43,687 nucleotides of DNA from Mesorhizobium sp. B4-1-3 (GCF_006439355.1 NZ_VFTG01000033.1:1-43687); one strand, 5' to 3'; numbered from the stretch's first letter, positions 15,902-24,358 are shown. Notes: generated by a model from the letters alone, not told the origin. Translations and numbers: made by a program.

Positions 15902-16900
15902 ATGATCAGGCTTCTTGTTGCGCTCGCGGTGACGCTGGCACTGGCATGCAGCGTCGCGCAGGCAGCGAGGCTTGAGCCGGACGCCGTCAATCAAGCGCAA
16001 TTCAGCGAGGGCGAACCAACGGGCGTCAGTCCCATGGTCCTCAAGGCGCAGGTGCTTCTGGATCGCGCCCGCTTCTCGCCGGGCCTGATCGACGGCCGCG
16101 TTTTGCAAAGCTTCACCAAGGCTGTCGCGGCCTTCCAGGCAGCGAACGGACTGCCTTCCGACGGCAAGCTTACGCGGGAGACCTGGGATAAGCTCGCAGC
16201 AACTTTCGCCGGCCCTGTGCTGACGACATACGAAGTCACGGCCAAGGATGTGCGCGGCCCCTTCACCAGGCGCATTCCGGTTCGCATGGAGAGTATGGCC
16301 CGCTTGAAATACCTCGGCTACCGCAACGCACGGGAGAAGCTGGCGGAGCGGTTCCATGTCAGCGAACAATTGCTGAGGATGCTCAACCTCCGCTCGCGAT
16401 TCAGCAAGGCTGGCACGACCCTGGTGGTGCCCGATGTCAGCCGCGGCGACCCGCCTTTACAGATTGCCAGCGTCGAGATCGACAAGGCATTGCGCCAAGT
16501 GCGCGCCCTCGATGCGTCGGGCAAGGCGATTGCGATTTATCCGGCCTCGATCGGCAGCGAGGAAAAGCCGGCGCCGAGCGGCACCGCCGAGGTCAAGCGC
16601 GTGGTGCACAATCCGACCTATCACTACAATCCGAAATTCGCCTTCAAGGGAGTGAAGACCAAGCGCCCCTTCACCATCGCCAAGGGGCCCAACAATCCCG
16701 TCGGATCGGTGTGGATCGACCTCTCGATCGAGAGCTACGGCATCCACGGCACGCCCGACCCGGGCAAGATCGGCACCACCTTCTCGCATGGCTGCATCCG
16801 GATGACCAACTGGGACGCCGAGGACCTGGCGGCCATGGTCAAGCCGGGCACGAAGGTCGACTTCAAGGACGAGGCCGCGCAGGAGGGGCAAGCCAGATGA
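15902..16900 (+). CDS. L,D-transpeptidase (YkuD) with peptidoglycan-binding domain
   Basis: This 332-aa exported protein starts with a signal peptide (residues 1-21, MIRLLVALAVTLALACSVAQ then A). A peptidoglycan-binding repeat follows (VLLDRARFSPGLIDGRVLQS with AVAAFQAANGL), then a central linker and a C-terminal YkuD domain with the catalytic signature SHGCIRM. The family forms 3-3 cross-links or anchors proteins to peptidoglycan in the periplasm. ATG 15902 gives the best signal peptide; a GTG three codons upstream is possible. A GGAAC-N16-CGTC sequence at 15838-15862 resembles a stress promoter but lacks the final T. Confidence 0.9.
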   Translation: MIRLLVALAVTLALACSVAQAARLEPDAVNQAQFSEGEPTGVSPMVLKAQVLLDRARFSPGLIDGRVLQSFTKAVAAFQAANGLPSDGKLTRETWDKLAATFAGPVLTTYEVTAKDVRGPFTRRIPVRMESMARLKYLGYRNAREKLAERFHVSEQLLRMLNLRSRFSKAGTTLVVPDVSRGDPPLQIASVEIDKALRQVRALDASGKAIAIYPASIGSEEKPAPSGTAEVKRVVHNPTYHYNPKFAFKGVKTKRPFTIAKGPNNPVGSVWIDLSIESYGIHGTPDPGKIGTTFSHGCIRMTNWDAEDLAAMVKPGTKVDFKDEAAQEGQAR

Positions 16901-17044
16901 GTTCCGCGGGGTCCGAGCCGGGGCGCGGGCAGCGCTGCATAAGCACAATTTATCATGACCCCTAATTTTTGAAGACGTTACAGCGCCAATCACCGCTTGT
17001 AGCTTTCCGGGGCACTTTTGCTCTGAACAGTCGGACCGGTGGTG

Positions 17045-19483
17045 ATGCAGACACATGCGCGAGTTGTGATCGTTGGCGGCGGATGCGTCGGCGCGGGTGT
17101 CCTTTACGGTCTGGCCAAGCGCGGCTGGACCGAAGTGGCGCTGCTGGAGCGCACGCAGCTCACCGCCGGCTCGACCTGGCACGCGGCCGGTCTGATCCCA
17201 TCCTATGCCCGCAACATCAATGTCGGGCGGATGATCAACAAGACGATCGAGATCTATGAGGGTCTCGAGGCCGAGACCGGGCAGCCGGTCGGCTGGCATA
17301 AATGCGGGCAGCTGCGCATCGCCAATTCGCGGGACCGGCTCGACGAGTTCAAGAGCTATATGAGCGTCGCCGAGGTGCAGGGCATGCGGGCGCAGCTGCT
17401 CACGCCCGACGAGGCGCGAAAGCTCTGGCCGCTGCTGGACAACAAGCAAATGCTCGGCGCGCTCTACAATCCCGATGACGGCCATATCGCGCCGGCCGAC
17501 GTCACGCACGCCATGGCCAAGGGCGCGCGCGATCTCGGCGCGAAAATCTATCTCAACACCGAAGTCACCGGCTTCAGGCGGACCGCCTCCGGCGAGTGGC
17601 TGGTCGAGACCAGCCAGGGCGACATCACCTGCGAGCATGTGATTTGCGCCACCGGCAATTACGCGCGTCAGACCGGCGCGCTGCTCGGCCTCGATATCCC
17701 GGCGATCCCGATCCTGCACCAGTACTGGATCACCGAAGCGGTGCCGGAAGTGGTGGAGCGCAAGCGAGCCGGTCGGCCCGAAATGCCGATCCTGCGCGAC
17801 GAAGGGTTCGAGGGCTATCTGCGCGAGGAAGGCGACGGGCTGATGTTCGGGCCTTACGAACGCACCGCGAACCTGAAGCTGTTCGCCGAGGATGGCGTTC
17901 CTGCCTGGTTCGGCGCCGACCTGCTGGAAGAGGATTTCGAAGCGGTGTCGTGGAATTGGGAGCAGGCGCTGCAGCTTGTTCCAGCGCTCGGGCGCGTCGG
18001 CATCAAGGCCAATGTGCGCGGCCCCTTCCAGATGACGGCGGACGAGCTGCCTTTGATGGGGCCGGCCTGGGGCCTGCCCAATGTCTGGCTCGCCGAAGGC
18101 GTGCCGGGCGGCATCCTGTGGGGCGGCACCATCGGTTATTATCTGTCGGAGCGAATCGTCGAGGGCGGCAATAGCCTCGACACGTCCGACCTCGATCCGC
18201 GCCGCTTCGGCGACTACGCCAACAAGGAATGGACGCGCGAGAAAGTGCGCGAGGCCTGGGGCACTCATGCGGAGCAGAAATATCCCGGACAGGACATGCC
18301 CGCCGCGCGGCCGCAGAAGACCGCGCCCTCCTATGACAGGCTGACCGAGCTGGGCGCCGTCTGGGGCGTGCTCAACGGCTGGGAGATGCCCAACTGGTTC
18401 GCGCGCGACGGCGTCGAGGCGAAGGACCAGTATAGCTGGCGCTGGACGCCCAAGGGCAACCTCGTCGGCGAGGAAGTGCTGGCGGTGCGCAACGCCGTCG
18501 GCCTGGTCGAGATGACGCCGATGACCAAGTTCGAGGTGGCAGGCCCGGGCGCGGCGGCCTGGCTGGACAGGATCATCGCCAACCGCTTGCCTTCGGTCGG
18601 CAAGGTCACGCTGGCGCATCACCTAACCGCGGGCGGTGGCGTGCAGGCGGAATATATGGTGGCGCGGTTGGCGGCCGACTCGTTCTACCTGATCTCGACG
18701 CCGCGCGCCGAGCGCTGGAATTTCGACGATTTGTCCAGACTGCTTCCCGCCGACGGCAGCGTGAGCCTGAAGAATGTCACCAACGATCGCGGCTGTTTCA
18801 CGGTCGTCGGACCGAACGCGCGGGCCGTATTGCAGCCGCTGACCGAGATCGATCTCTCCAACGAAAGCTTCCCGTGGTTCGGCGTTAAGATCGGCAACGT
18901 GGCTCTCGCCAGCGACGTTAGGCTGCTGCGCGTCAACTATGAGGGCGAGCTTGGCTGGGAGCTCTACCATCCCTTGCCCTACCAGCGGCAATTGCTCGAG
19001 GCGCTCCTGAAGCAAGGCGAGAAGTACGGCATGCGGCTGGTCGGGCTGCATGCGCTGGAGTCGCTCAGGCTCGAGAAATCCTATCGCGCCATGTACCGCG
19101 ACATGAACGCCGAGCTCAACGCGCTGGAGAGCGGGCTAGAGCGCTTCATCCGCCTCGACAAGGGCGATTTCGTCGGGCGCGACGCGGTGCTGAGATACAA
19201 GGAGCGCAACGATCAGCGCCGCTCGGTGACGCTCCGGATCGACACTGACGGCGCCAGCACCTTAGCCAATGAAGGGCTCTACAGCGACGGCAAGCTGGTC
19301 GGGCGCATCACGTCGGGCGGCTATGGCTATGCCCTGGGCCACGATGTGGCGCTGGGGCTGCTGCCCGAATGCTTTTCCAGGCCCGGCACCAAGCTCGATG
19401 TGGCGATCCTCGGCGAATGGAAGACGGCGCAAGTGATCGCGGATTCGCCTTACGATCCGACCTCGGCCAGGGCGAGGATGTAA
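17045..19483 (+). CDS. FAD/GcvT-type dehydrogenase (dimethylglycine/sarcosine dehydrogenase-like)
   Basis: This 812-aa protein has an N-terminal DAO-type FAD domain (VVIVGGGCVGAGVLYGLAKR) and C-terminal GcvT aminomethyltransferase domains (NDRGCFTVVGPNA, then GELGWELYHP and LRLEKSYRAMYRDM). H46 in AGSTWHAAGL corresponds to the histidine that holds FAD covalently in dimethylglycine dehydrogenase. The enzyme should demethylate an N-methylated amino acid, passing the one-carbon unit to tetrahydrofolate. ATG 17045 is preferred; GTG codons at 17039 and 17042 are in frame. It is followed after 55 bp by an enolase-superfamily gene, pointing to a betaine or N-methylproline pathway. Confidence 0.88.
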   Translation: MQTHARVVIVGGGCVGAGVLYGLAKRGWTEVALLERTQLTAGSTWHAAGLIPSYARNINVGRMINKTIEIYEGLEAETGQPVGWHKCGQLRIANSRDRLDEFKSYMSVAEVQGMRAQLLTPDEARKLWPLLDNKQMLGALYNPDDGHIAPADVTHAMAKGARDLGAKIYLNTEVTGFRRTASGEWLVETSQGDITCEHVICATGNYARQTGALLGLDIPAIPILHQYWITEAVPEVVERKRAGRPEMPILRDEGFEGYLREEGDGLMFGPYERTANLKLFAEDGVPAWFGADLLEEDFEAVSWNWEQALQLVPALGRVGIKANVRGPFQMTADELPLMGPAWGLPNVWLAEGVPGGILWGGTIGYYLSERIVEGGNSLDTSDLDPRRFGDYANKEWTREKVREAWGTHAEQKYPGQDMPAARPQKTAPSYDRLTELGAVWGVLNGWEMPNWFARDGVEAKDQYSWRWTPKGNLVGEEVLAVRNAVGLVEMTPMTKFEVAGPGAAAWLDRIIANRLPSVGKVTLAHHLTAGGGVQAEYMVARLAADSFYLISTPRAERWNFDDLSRLLPADGSVSLKNVTNDRGCFTVVGPNARAVLQPLTEIDLSNESFPWFGVKIGNVALASDVRLLRVNYEGELGWELYHPLPYQRQLLEALLKQGEKYGMRLVGLHALESLRLEKSYRAMYRDMNAELNALESGLERFIRLDKGDFVGRDAVLRYKERNDQRRSVTLRIDTDGASTLANEGLYSDGKLVGRITSGGYGYALGHDVALGLLPECFSRPGTKLDVAILGEWKTAQVIADSPYDPTSARARM

Positions 19484-19538
19484 CAGGCGAGGCTTGCAAA
19501 GGTCCTGTTGCCAACGTGTCCTTCGGAGGGAAGCCCGT

Positions 19539-20648
19539 ATGCGGATCGACCGGATCAACGTCTATTCGGCGCAGCTGCCGGTCAAGGACGGCGTCTACCG
19601 TATGGCCAGCGCCGATGTGGAGGCGCTGGATTCGACGCTGGTCGAGATCGTCACCGATGAAGGTCTCACCGGCTGGGGCGAGACTTGCCCGATCGGGCCG
19701 GTCTACCAGCCGCATCATGCGCTCGGCGCCCGCGCCGCGATCGCCGAAATCGCGCCGGGGCTGATCGGCGCGGAAATCGCCTCGATCAGGCTGCTCGCCA
19801 AACAGATGGACGAGCGGCTCAACGGGCACGGCTATGCGAAGGCCGCCTTCGACATGGCCTTTCTCGACCTGCTTGGACAGAAGCTCGGCGTGCCGGTCTC
19901 GACGCTGCTGGGCGGCGCGCTGACTGACCGCGTGCCGGCCTATTATTCGCTGATAGTCGGACCGCCGGAGGAGACGGCACGGATCGCCGCCGACAAGGTG
20001 AAGGCCGGCTATCCGCGCCTGCAGATCAAGATCAGCGGACGCAACCTGGAACAAGACGTGGCCGTCGTCCACAAGGTCTGGGAAGCGGTCGGCTACAAGG
20101 CTCGGCTGGCGGTCGATGGCAACCGGGGCCTGACGGCCGCCGCGGCGATCCATCTCGACCGGCTCTGCCAACAAATCCCCTTCGTCTTCGAGCAGCCTTG
20201 CAACACGATGGACGAGATCGCGACGCTCAAAAGCCGCCTGACACATCCGATCTATCTCGACGAGAGCACCGAGGACCAGAACGCGGTGCTGAGGGCAATC
20301 TCTATGGGCATCGCCGACGGCTTCGGCTTCAAGGTGACGCGTCTCGGCGGTCTCACCAAGATGACCACGGTGCGCGACCTTTGCGCCATTCGCTCACTGC
20401 CGCACAGCTGCGACGACGCCTGGGGCGGCGACATCATCGCCGCGGCCTGCGTGCATCTGGCCGCCACCGTCGAGCCCCGCCGCATGGAAGGCGCCTGGAT
20501 CGCCCAGGAATACATCAAGGGCCATTTCGACCAGAAGCATCCGATCGCCATCAAGCAGGGCCACATCGCGGTGCCGCAGCGGCCGGGGCTCGGCGTGAAG
20601 CCGGAGCCCGGCATGTTCGGCAAGGCAGTGGCGATATACGGGCCGTAG
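19539..20648 (+). CDS. Enolase-superfamily racemase/dehydratase (MLE subgroup)
   Basis: This 369-aa protein has the mandelate racemase/muconate lactonising enzyme fold. The metal ligands are D193 (VDGNRG), E218 (FEQPC) and D241 (LDES). The acid-base lysines are K164 (LQIKIS) and K265 (GFKVTRLGG). The first Lys of the usual KxK is Gln162. Members next to N-methyl amino acid dehydrogenases include betaine 2-epimerases (HpbD) and cis-3-hydroxyproline dehydratases. ATG 19539 follows TTCGGAGGG. It forms an operon with the preceding dehydrogenase. Epimerisation of a proline-betaine-like compound is a reasonable guess, not shown by sequence. Confidence 0.82.
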   Translation: MRIDRINVYSAQLPVKDGVYRMASADVEALDSTLVEIVTDEGLTGWGETCPIGPVYQPHHALGARAAIAEIAPGLIGAEIASIRLLAKQMDERLNGHGYAKAAFDMAFLDLLGQKLGVPVSTLLGGALTDRVPAYYSLIVGPPEETARIAADKVKAGYPRLQIKISGRNLEQDVAVVHKVWEAVGYKARLAVDGNRGLTAAAAIHLDRLCQQIPFVFEQPCNTMDEIATLKSRLTHPIYLDESTEDQNAVLRAISMGIADGFGFKVTRLGGLTKMTTVRDLCAIRSLPHSCDDAWGGDIIAAACVHLAATVEPRRMEGAWIAQEYIKGHFDQKHPIAIKQGHIAVPQRPGLGVKPEPGMFGKAVAIYGP

Positions 20649-20764
20649 CGCGACGTGTCAGCCAGCGCAGTCGAGAGCCGGAATTGCGCCGGCGATCACT
20701 TCGCGAACGACGCGGATCGTTCCGCCTCATCTTGCGTTCTTGGGACACGCAAGGAGGAACGGCG

Positions 20765-21088
20765 ATGGACGATGATCGGACCGAGAAGATCAGGCAACGC
20801 GCCTATGAGATCTTTCAACGCGAGGGCGGCATCCTCGGCAATCACGAACGGCACTGGCATCAGGCCGAGCTGGAGATCGACCGCGAGGCGGCGCTGCCGC
20901 TGACGGCGGGCGATGCGCTGCCCGAAACGCGCGAGATCGACAGCGCGGATGTGCTGACAGTCGAGGCGCTTGCCGCGCGCACCGGCATTTCGGGGGACGA
21001 GGCGCAGGAGCTGCTCGACCGGCTGGGCAACGACCGAGCGGCGATCGAGCAAGCGGCGCGGAGCCTGAAGGCAAAGCGGCGCAGCTGA
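20765..21088 (+). CDS. DUF2934 protein with DUF3606-like C-terminus
   Basis: This 107-aa protein starts with the DUF2934 pattern (IRQRAYEIFQREGG, then ERHWHQAELEID). Its C-terminal part, residues about 73-101, contains SGDEAQELLDRLGNDRAAI, matching the helix pattern shared with the small proteins at 11449 and 14372. ATG 20765 follows GCAAGGAGGAAC. DUF2934 proteins are common, uncharacterised and often part of general-stress regulons in rhizobia. It is monocistronic as far as can be seen. Confidence 0.75.
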   Translation: MDDDRTEKIRQRAYEIFQREGGILGNHERHWHQAELEIDREAALPLTAGDALPETREIDSADVLTVEALAARTGISGDEAQELLDRLGNDRAAIEQAARSLKAKRRS

Positions 21089-21171
21089 CGAGCCGACAAC
21101 CAAGCTATCTGCGCTTCACGGCCCAGGGCACGCCTCCCGCGCCGGCGCTTGGCGTGCGCTCTCCGTCCGGG

Positions 21172-21200
21172 TTGACAGGGCCGACATCTCGCCTTAGGTT
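21172..21200 (+). promoter_or_regulatory. Sigma-70-type promoter TTGACA-N17-TAGGTT
   Basis: TTGACA at 21172-21177 and TAGGTT at 21195-21200 are separated by 17 bp. The predicted transcript start (about 21207) falls within a few bases of the GTG start codon at 21209, so the ArsR mRNA would be leaderless or nearly so. Confidence 0.6.
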
Positions 21201-21226
21201 TCACGTTAGTGACCACTAACGCGAAA
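21199..21226. promoter_or_regulatory. 28-bp palindromic operator over the ArsR start codon
   Basis: TTTC-A-CGTTAGTG-AC-CACTAACG-C-GAAA has 12 of 13 arm positions paired around a 2-bp centre (the only arm mismatch is A/C at 21203 and 21222). It covers the end of the -10 box, the predicted transcript start and the first six codons. ArsR-family repressors bind such repeats; autorepression is the natural reading. Confidence 0.65.
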
Positions 21227-21526
21227 TACTGGATAGCGCTCGGCGACCCGACGCGACGTACGATCTTCGAACTGCTGGTCGACCGGCCCAGCTCGGTCAG
21301 CGGGCTGGCCGACCTATTGCCGGTAACAAGGCCGGCGGTCTCGCAGCACTTGAAGGTGCTCAAGGACGCCGGGCTGGTGGCTGACACGCGTTCGGGCAAG
21401 GAACGCATCTACCGCATCGACCCGGATGGCCTCGCGGCGTTTCGGGCGGAGATCGACCAGTTCTGGGTGAAGGCGCTTGCCGCCTACGCGCAAATTGTCG
21501 AGCAACCGACAGAGGACGAAACATGA
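21209..21526 (+). CDS. ArsR-family regulator of an ArsR-SRPBCC pair
   Basis: This 105-aa winged-helix protein has the ArsR/SdpR pattern ALGDPTRRTIFELL, then LLPVTRPAVSQHLKVLKDAG and SGKERIYRIDP. It has no cysteine-rich metal site, so it is not an arsenic sensor; it belongs to the branch paired with AHSA1/SRPBCC proteins. The GTG start has no ribosome site in front of it, because the predicted promoter and operator occupy that space. Its stop overlaps the start of the SRPBCC gene (ATGA), so the two are translationally coupled. Confidence 0.85.
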   Translation: MTTNAKYWIALGDPTRRTIFELLVDRPSSVSGLADLLPVTRPAVSQHLKVLKDAGLVADTRSGKERIYRIDPDGLAAFRAEIDQFWVKALAAYAQIVEQPTEDET

Positions 21527-22008
21527 TCAAGCAACCGGCACCTGCTCCCGTAAAACACTCCGTGGTGGTCGCGGCGCCGATCGCGCGCGCCTTCAAGGTG
21601 TTCACCGAGGATTTCGGCAGCTTCAAGCCGCGCGAGCATAACCTGCTCACTGTCCCGATCGCGGAAACGATCTTCGAGCCGCGGGTCGGCGGCCATGTCT
21701 ATGACCGCGGCGTCGATGGCTCGGAATGCCGCTTCGCCCGTGTGCTCGCCTACGAGCCACCGAACCGGCTGCTCTTAAGCTGGGACATCAGCCCGCGCTG
21801 GCAGATCGAAACCGACCTTGCCAAGACCAGCGAGTGGGAGGTCCGCTTCTCGGCCGAGGCGGAAAACCGCACCCGTGTCAACATCGAGCACCGCCATATC
21901 GAGCGGCATGGCCAAGGTTGGGAGAGCGTGCGCGGCGGCGTCGACAGCGATCAGGGCTGGCCGCTCTACCTGCAGCGGTACCAGGCGCTTTTTTCCCAGG
22001 CTGCCTGA
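21523..22008 (+). CDS. SRPBCC/AHSA1-family protein
   Basis: This 161-aa protein has the AHSA1-type SRPBCC fold: a first strand KHSVVVAAPIARAFKVFTED, then EPRVGGHVYDRGVDGSE and a C-terminal helix GWPLYLQRYQALFSQ. The fold makes a hydrophobic pocket for small ligands. The ATGA overlap with the ArsR gene indicates co-expression from the promoter at 21172. Members of ArsR-SRPBCC pairs mostly have no known ligand. Confidence 0.85.
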   Translation: MIKQPAPAPVKHSVVVAAPIARAFKVFTEDFGSFKPREHNLLTVPIAETIFEPRVGGHVYDRGVDGSECRFARVLAYEPPNRLLLSWDISPRWQIETDLAKTSEWEVRFSAEAENRTRVNIEHRHIERHGQGWESVRGGVDSDQGWPLYLQRYQALFSQAA

Positions 22009-22071
22009 CGGCGCGCCCCGGCGGACGACCGCGACCGACATGGCCGCAGCGATGAGGAGGAAGAGCGGAAC

Positions 22072-22485
22072 ATGGAAACCTATTGGCTGAGCATCCTCGG
22101 CGTGCTGGCGCTCTGCCTCCAGTCGGTGGCGCTGGCGGTCTATTCCGGCTCGTCCAAGGGATTTGCGGGTAAGCTGTCGGGTCCGGTCGTTCCGGCGGAC
22201 GACGACAACCCGCTCTACCGGATCGACCGTGTCCATATGAACTCGGTCGAGGCACTCGCTCCCTTCGTCGTGCCCGTATTGCTGGCGATGATAGCCGGCG
22301 TCGGGCCGGTGACGCTTGCCGTGCTTGTCTGGGTTCACCTGGCGATACGCCTTGTCCACATGGTCATCTACCTGCGCGGCGGAAAGGCCGCCAAGGGCGG
22401 CAACGTCAGGACGATCCTCTATGTCTCGGGCGCTCTGGTCACGCTTATCCTCATCCTCGTGACGGGATGGGCGGCGCTTCGCTAA
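22072..22485 (+). CDS. MAPEG-family membrane protein
   Basis: This 137-aa inner-membrane protein has four hydrophobic segments. Family marks are RIDRVHMNSVEALAPF after the first loop and LAIRLVHMVIYLRG in the third segment. MAPEG proteins include microsomal glutathione S-transferases and related enzymes; bacterial members are mostly uncharacterised. ATG 22072 follows GAGGAGGAAGAGCGG. It starts 63 bp after the SRPBCC gene and may be part of that transcript. Confidence 0.82.
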   Translation: METYWLSILGVLALCLQSVALAVYSGSSKGFAGKLSGPVVPADDDNPLYRIDRVHMNSVEALAPFVVPVLLAMIAGVGPVTLAVLVWVHLAIRLVHMVIYLRGGKAAKGGNVRTILYVSGALVTLILILVTGWAALR

Positions 22486-22512
22486 GAGGCGCTCGCTTTT
22501 CGCTTTGTCGGT

Positions 22513-22537
22513 GGAACCCTTGGCCTAATCGGAGGTT
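22513..22537 (+). promoter_or_regulatory. RpoE2/EcfG-like promoter, GGAAC-N16-GGTT
   Basis: GGAAC at 22513-22517 and GGTT at 22534-22537 fit GGAAC-N18-TT. It lies 30 bp before the PRC-barrel gene, a typical general-stress gene in rhizobia. Confidence 0.45.
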
Positions 22538-22567
22538 CATCCCCTGTACAGCCACAGGAGATGCGCG

Positions 22568-22852
22568 ATGGACCATTCCAGCCACGTAAGACTGACCAAT
22601 GCCGAGCTCACTCCCGACGTCCTCGAAGGCGCGACCATCTATGGCCCCGATGACGAAAAGATCGGCTCGGTCGACCACCTGCATGGCAGCCAGGTGGTCA
22701 TCGATGTCGGCGGCTTCCTCGGCATCGGCGCGAAGCCGGTGGCCGTCACCGCCAGCCAGCTCGATTTCATGCGCGACGAGGACGGCGACGTGCATGCCGT
22801 CACCAGTTGGACGAAAGACCAGTTGAAGGCGATGCCGGAGCATCGCGACTGA
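22568..22852 (+). CDS. PRC-barrel domain protein
   Basis: This 94-aa protein has one PRC-barrel: LEGATIYGPDDEKIGSVDHL, then QVVIDVGGFLGIGAKPVAV and a final short helix. Single-domain PRC-barrel proteins are soluble and of unknown role, frequently stress-induced in Alphaproteobacteria. ATG 22568 follows CACAGGAG. A stress-type promoter is found immediately upstream and a hairpin terminator downstream, so it is a one-gene unit. Confidence 0.85.
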   Translation: MDHSSHVRLTNAELTPDVLEGATIYGPDDEKIGSVDHLHGSQVVIDVGGFLGIGAKPVAVTASQLDFMRDEDGDVHAVTSWTKDQLKAMPEHRD

Positions 22853-22879
22853 GGCGCTTCGCCATTGTGAATGAAAGAA

Positions 22880-22916
22880 GAGCCCGGGCTGGACAATCCG
22901 CTGGCCTGGGTTTTCT
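22880..22916 (+). terminator. Rho-independent terminator after the PRC-barrel gene
   Basis: CCCGGGCT pairs with GGCCTGGG through two G-U wobbles, followed by TTTTCTT. An AAGA/TCTT pair extends the stem. Confidence 0.55.
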
Positions 22917-23067
22917 TGCGCCGGCGCGGCAAAGCTATTCGCCCGCCTGACGAACATACGCAGATCGCCTGCCCTATCAGCCAATCTCGCGTTCGTGAGA
23001 TTGTTCATGTCCTTGTCACAAGCCTCCATTGTAGTTTCCGGATTGAAAACCCGAAGGAGGCAAGGCG

Positions 23068-24015
23068 ATGACGTGGAAAGCCGCGGCGGCATTTTGCTTG
23101 GCGACAACGGTAATGGGTGGGGCAATGTGCGGCCAGGCGCGGGCCTGGGGCCAGGAGGGGCACGCGGTGATCGCCGAGATCGCCCAGCATAGGCTCAGCC
23201 AGAACGCCTATGACATCATTGAGCAGCTTTTGCGCTCGCATCTGAAGCTCAAGCCGGCAGCCACCGTGTCGCTGGCCTCGGTCGCGAGTTGGGCCGACGA
23301 CTACCGGGCCGACCACAAGGAAACGTCGAACTGGCATTTCATTGACATTCCGCTGGCCTCGACGCCCGGCGATGCGACTGCCAGAACCACCGCCTATGAT
23401 CCGGCGCGCGACTGCAAGGACAATGCAAGCTTCGGCGTCTGCCTGATGCGGGCGCTGCCGGCGCAGGAGAAGATCCTGGCCGATCCGGCGAAGGGCGACG
23501 AGGAACGCTGGCAGGCGCTGGCCTTCGTCATCCATCTGGTCGGCGACCTGTCGCAGCCGTTGCATTGTGTCGAGCGCCTGGATGGCAGCCAGGGCGACCA
23601 GGGCGGCAACACGCTGACGGTCAGCTTCAACGTCTACCGGCCGAAGCCGGACGGCTCGACCTACCGCGACCTCACGACGTTCCATGCGGTGTGGGATTCA
23701 AGCCTGATCCTGTTCAAATACTATGACTGGGGCAAGGTGGCGCTCGATCTCGAGACCGACGTCATCCCGCATCTGCCCGCCATGCCGGCCGCCGACCAAA
23801 CGCCGGAAAAATGGCTCGCCGAGTGCCACGACAAGGCGGAAGACGCTTATCGCGCGCTGCCGAAAGGCACGGTAATCAAGTCCGACAACCCGCACGCGGT
23901 GATCCTCGACCAAGCCTATTTCGACCAGTTCTCCCCGGTCGCCATTCAGCAGCTGGCGCTGGGCGGCCTGCGCGTGGCCGCCGTCCTCAACGAGACGCTG
24001 GCGGCGGACAAGTAG
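23068..24015 (+). CDS. S1/P1-type nuclease, exported
   Basis: This 315-aa protein has a signal peptide (residues 1-26, ending QARA), leaving Trp as the mature N-terminus, as required for the trinuclear zinc site of S1/P1 nucleases. Zinc ligands are visible in WGQEGH (W27, H), WADDYR (D), WHFIDIPL (H), VIHLVGDLSQPLH (H, D, H) and LTTFHAVWD (H, D). GDQGGN is the family's conserved loop. The enzyme degrades single-stranded DNA or RNA, or 3'-nucleotides, outside the cytoplasm. ATG 23068 follows GAAGGAGGC. It is a single-gene unit. Confidence 0.9.
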   Translation: MTWKAAAAFCLATTVMGGAMCGQARAWGQEGHAVIAEIAQHRLSQNAYDIIEQLLRSHLKLKPAATVSLASVASWADDYRADHKETSNWHFIDIPLASTPGDATARTTAYDPARDCKDNASFGVCLMRALPAQEKILADPAKGDEERWQALAFVIHLVGDLSQPLHCVERLDGSQGDQGGNTLTVSFNVYRPKPDGSTYRDLTTFHAVWDSSLILFKYYDWGKVALDLETDVIPHLPAMPAADQTPEKWLAECHDKAEDAYRALPKGTVIKSDNPHAVILDQAYFDQFSPVAIQQLALGGLRVAAVLNETLAADK

Positions 24016-24099
24016 GCGACTGCGCGCAGGGATCAGGCCGCAAGGAAACACACCGATGCGCGGCACCGGACGAAGATGCCGGCACGACCGCCATGCACT

Positions 24100-24290
24100 T
24101 CAACCATTGCCGGCCTTCTCGGTCAAGGCACGCGCTTCCGTCGGCGTCAGCCGTAGCGCAGCCGGAACTGCCGATAGCTCGTTGAAGCCGACTCAAAGGC
24201 GATGTCGGCGATGCGCCGTAGCAACTGTCGGCGATCGGTGAGGCAGCTATGGACATAGGCGAGCCGCTCCCCGTTGACGTGCAGCGGTAG
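24100..24290 (-). pseudogene. Fossil of an AraC-family regulator C-terminus
   Basis: The minus strand encodes RLAYVHSCLTDRRQLLRR and IADIAFESASTSYRQFRLRYG, the second helix-turn-helix of an AraC regulator. The expected next segment LTPTEARALTEK appears in another frame. Adding one C at about 24151 (coding strand ggctgacg to ggcctgacg) joins them and gives a TGA at 24100-24102. The rest of an AraC protein is absent, so this is a remnant. Confidence 0.5.
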
Positions 24291-24303
24291 GCAGTCCCGG
24301 CGA

Positions 24304-24337
24304 AGAAAAAAGCCCGCTCCGGCATGCCGAAGCGGGC
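24304..24337 (-). terminator. Strong rho-independent terminator for the small secreted gene
   Basis: Read on the minus strand, GCCCGCT pairs with AGCGGGC, enclosing a self-complementary CGGCATGCCG, followed by TTTTTT. It begins 22 bp after the stop codon of the gene at 24359-24580. Confidence 0.85.
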
Positions 24338-24358
24338 GCAAATTTCAGAACAGCAAGC

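Noticed and set aside
16457..18622. 721-codon open frame on the minus strand
   Set aside because: It lies opposite the transpeptidase and the FAD/GcvT gene, has no family match, and arises from the high-GC codon pattern of those genes.
21209..21526. Arsenic sensor
   Set aside because: The ArsR-family protein here has no cysteine site and is coupled to an SRPBCC gene; the true arsenic sensor is at 27634.
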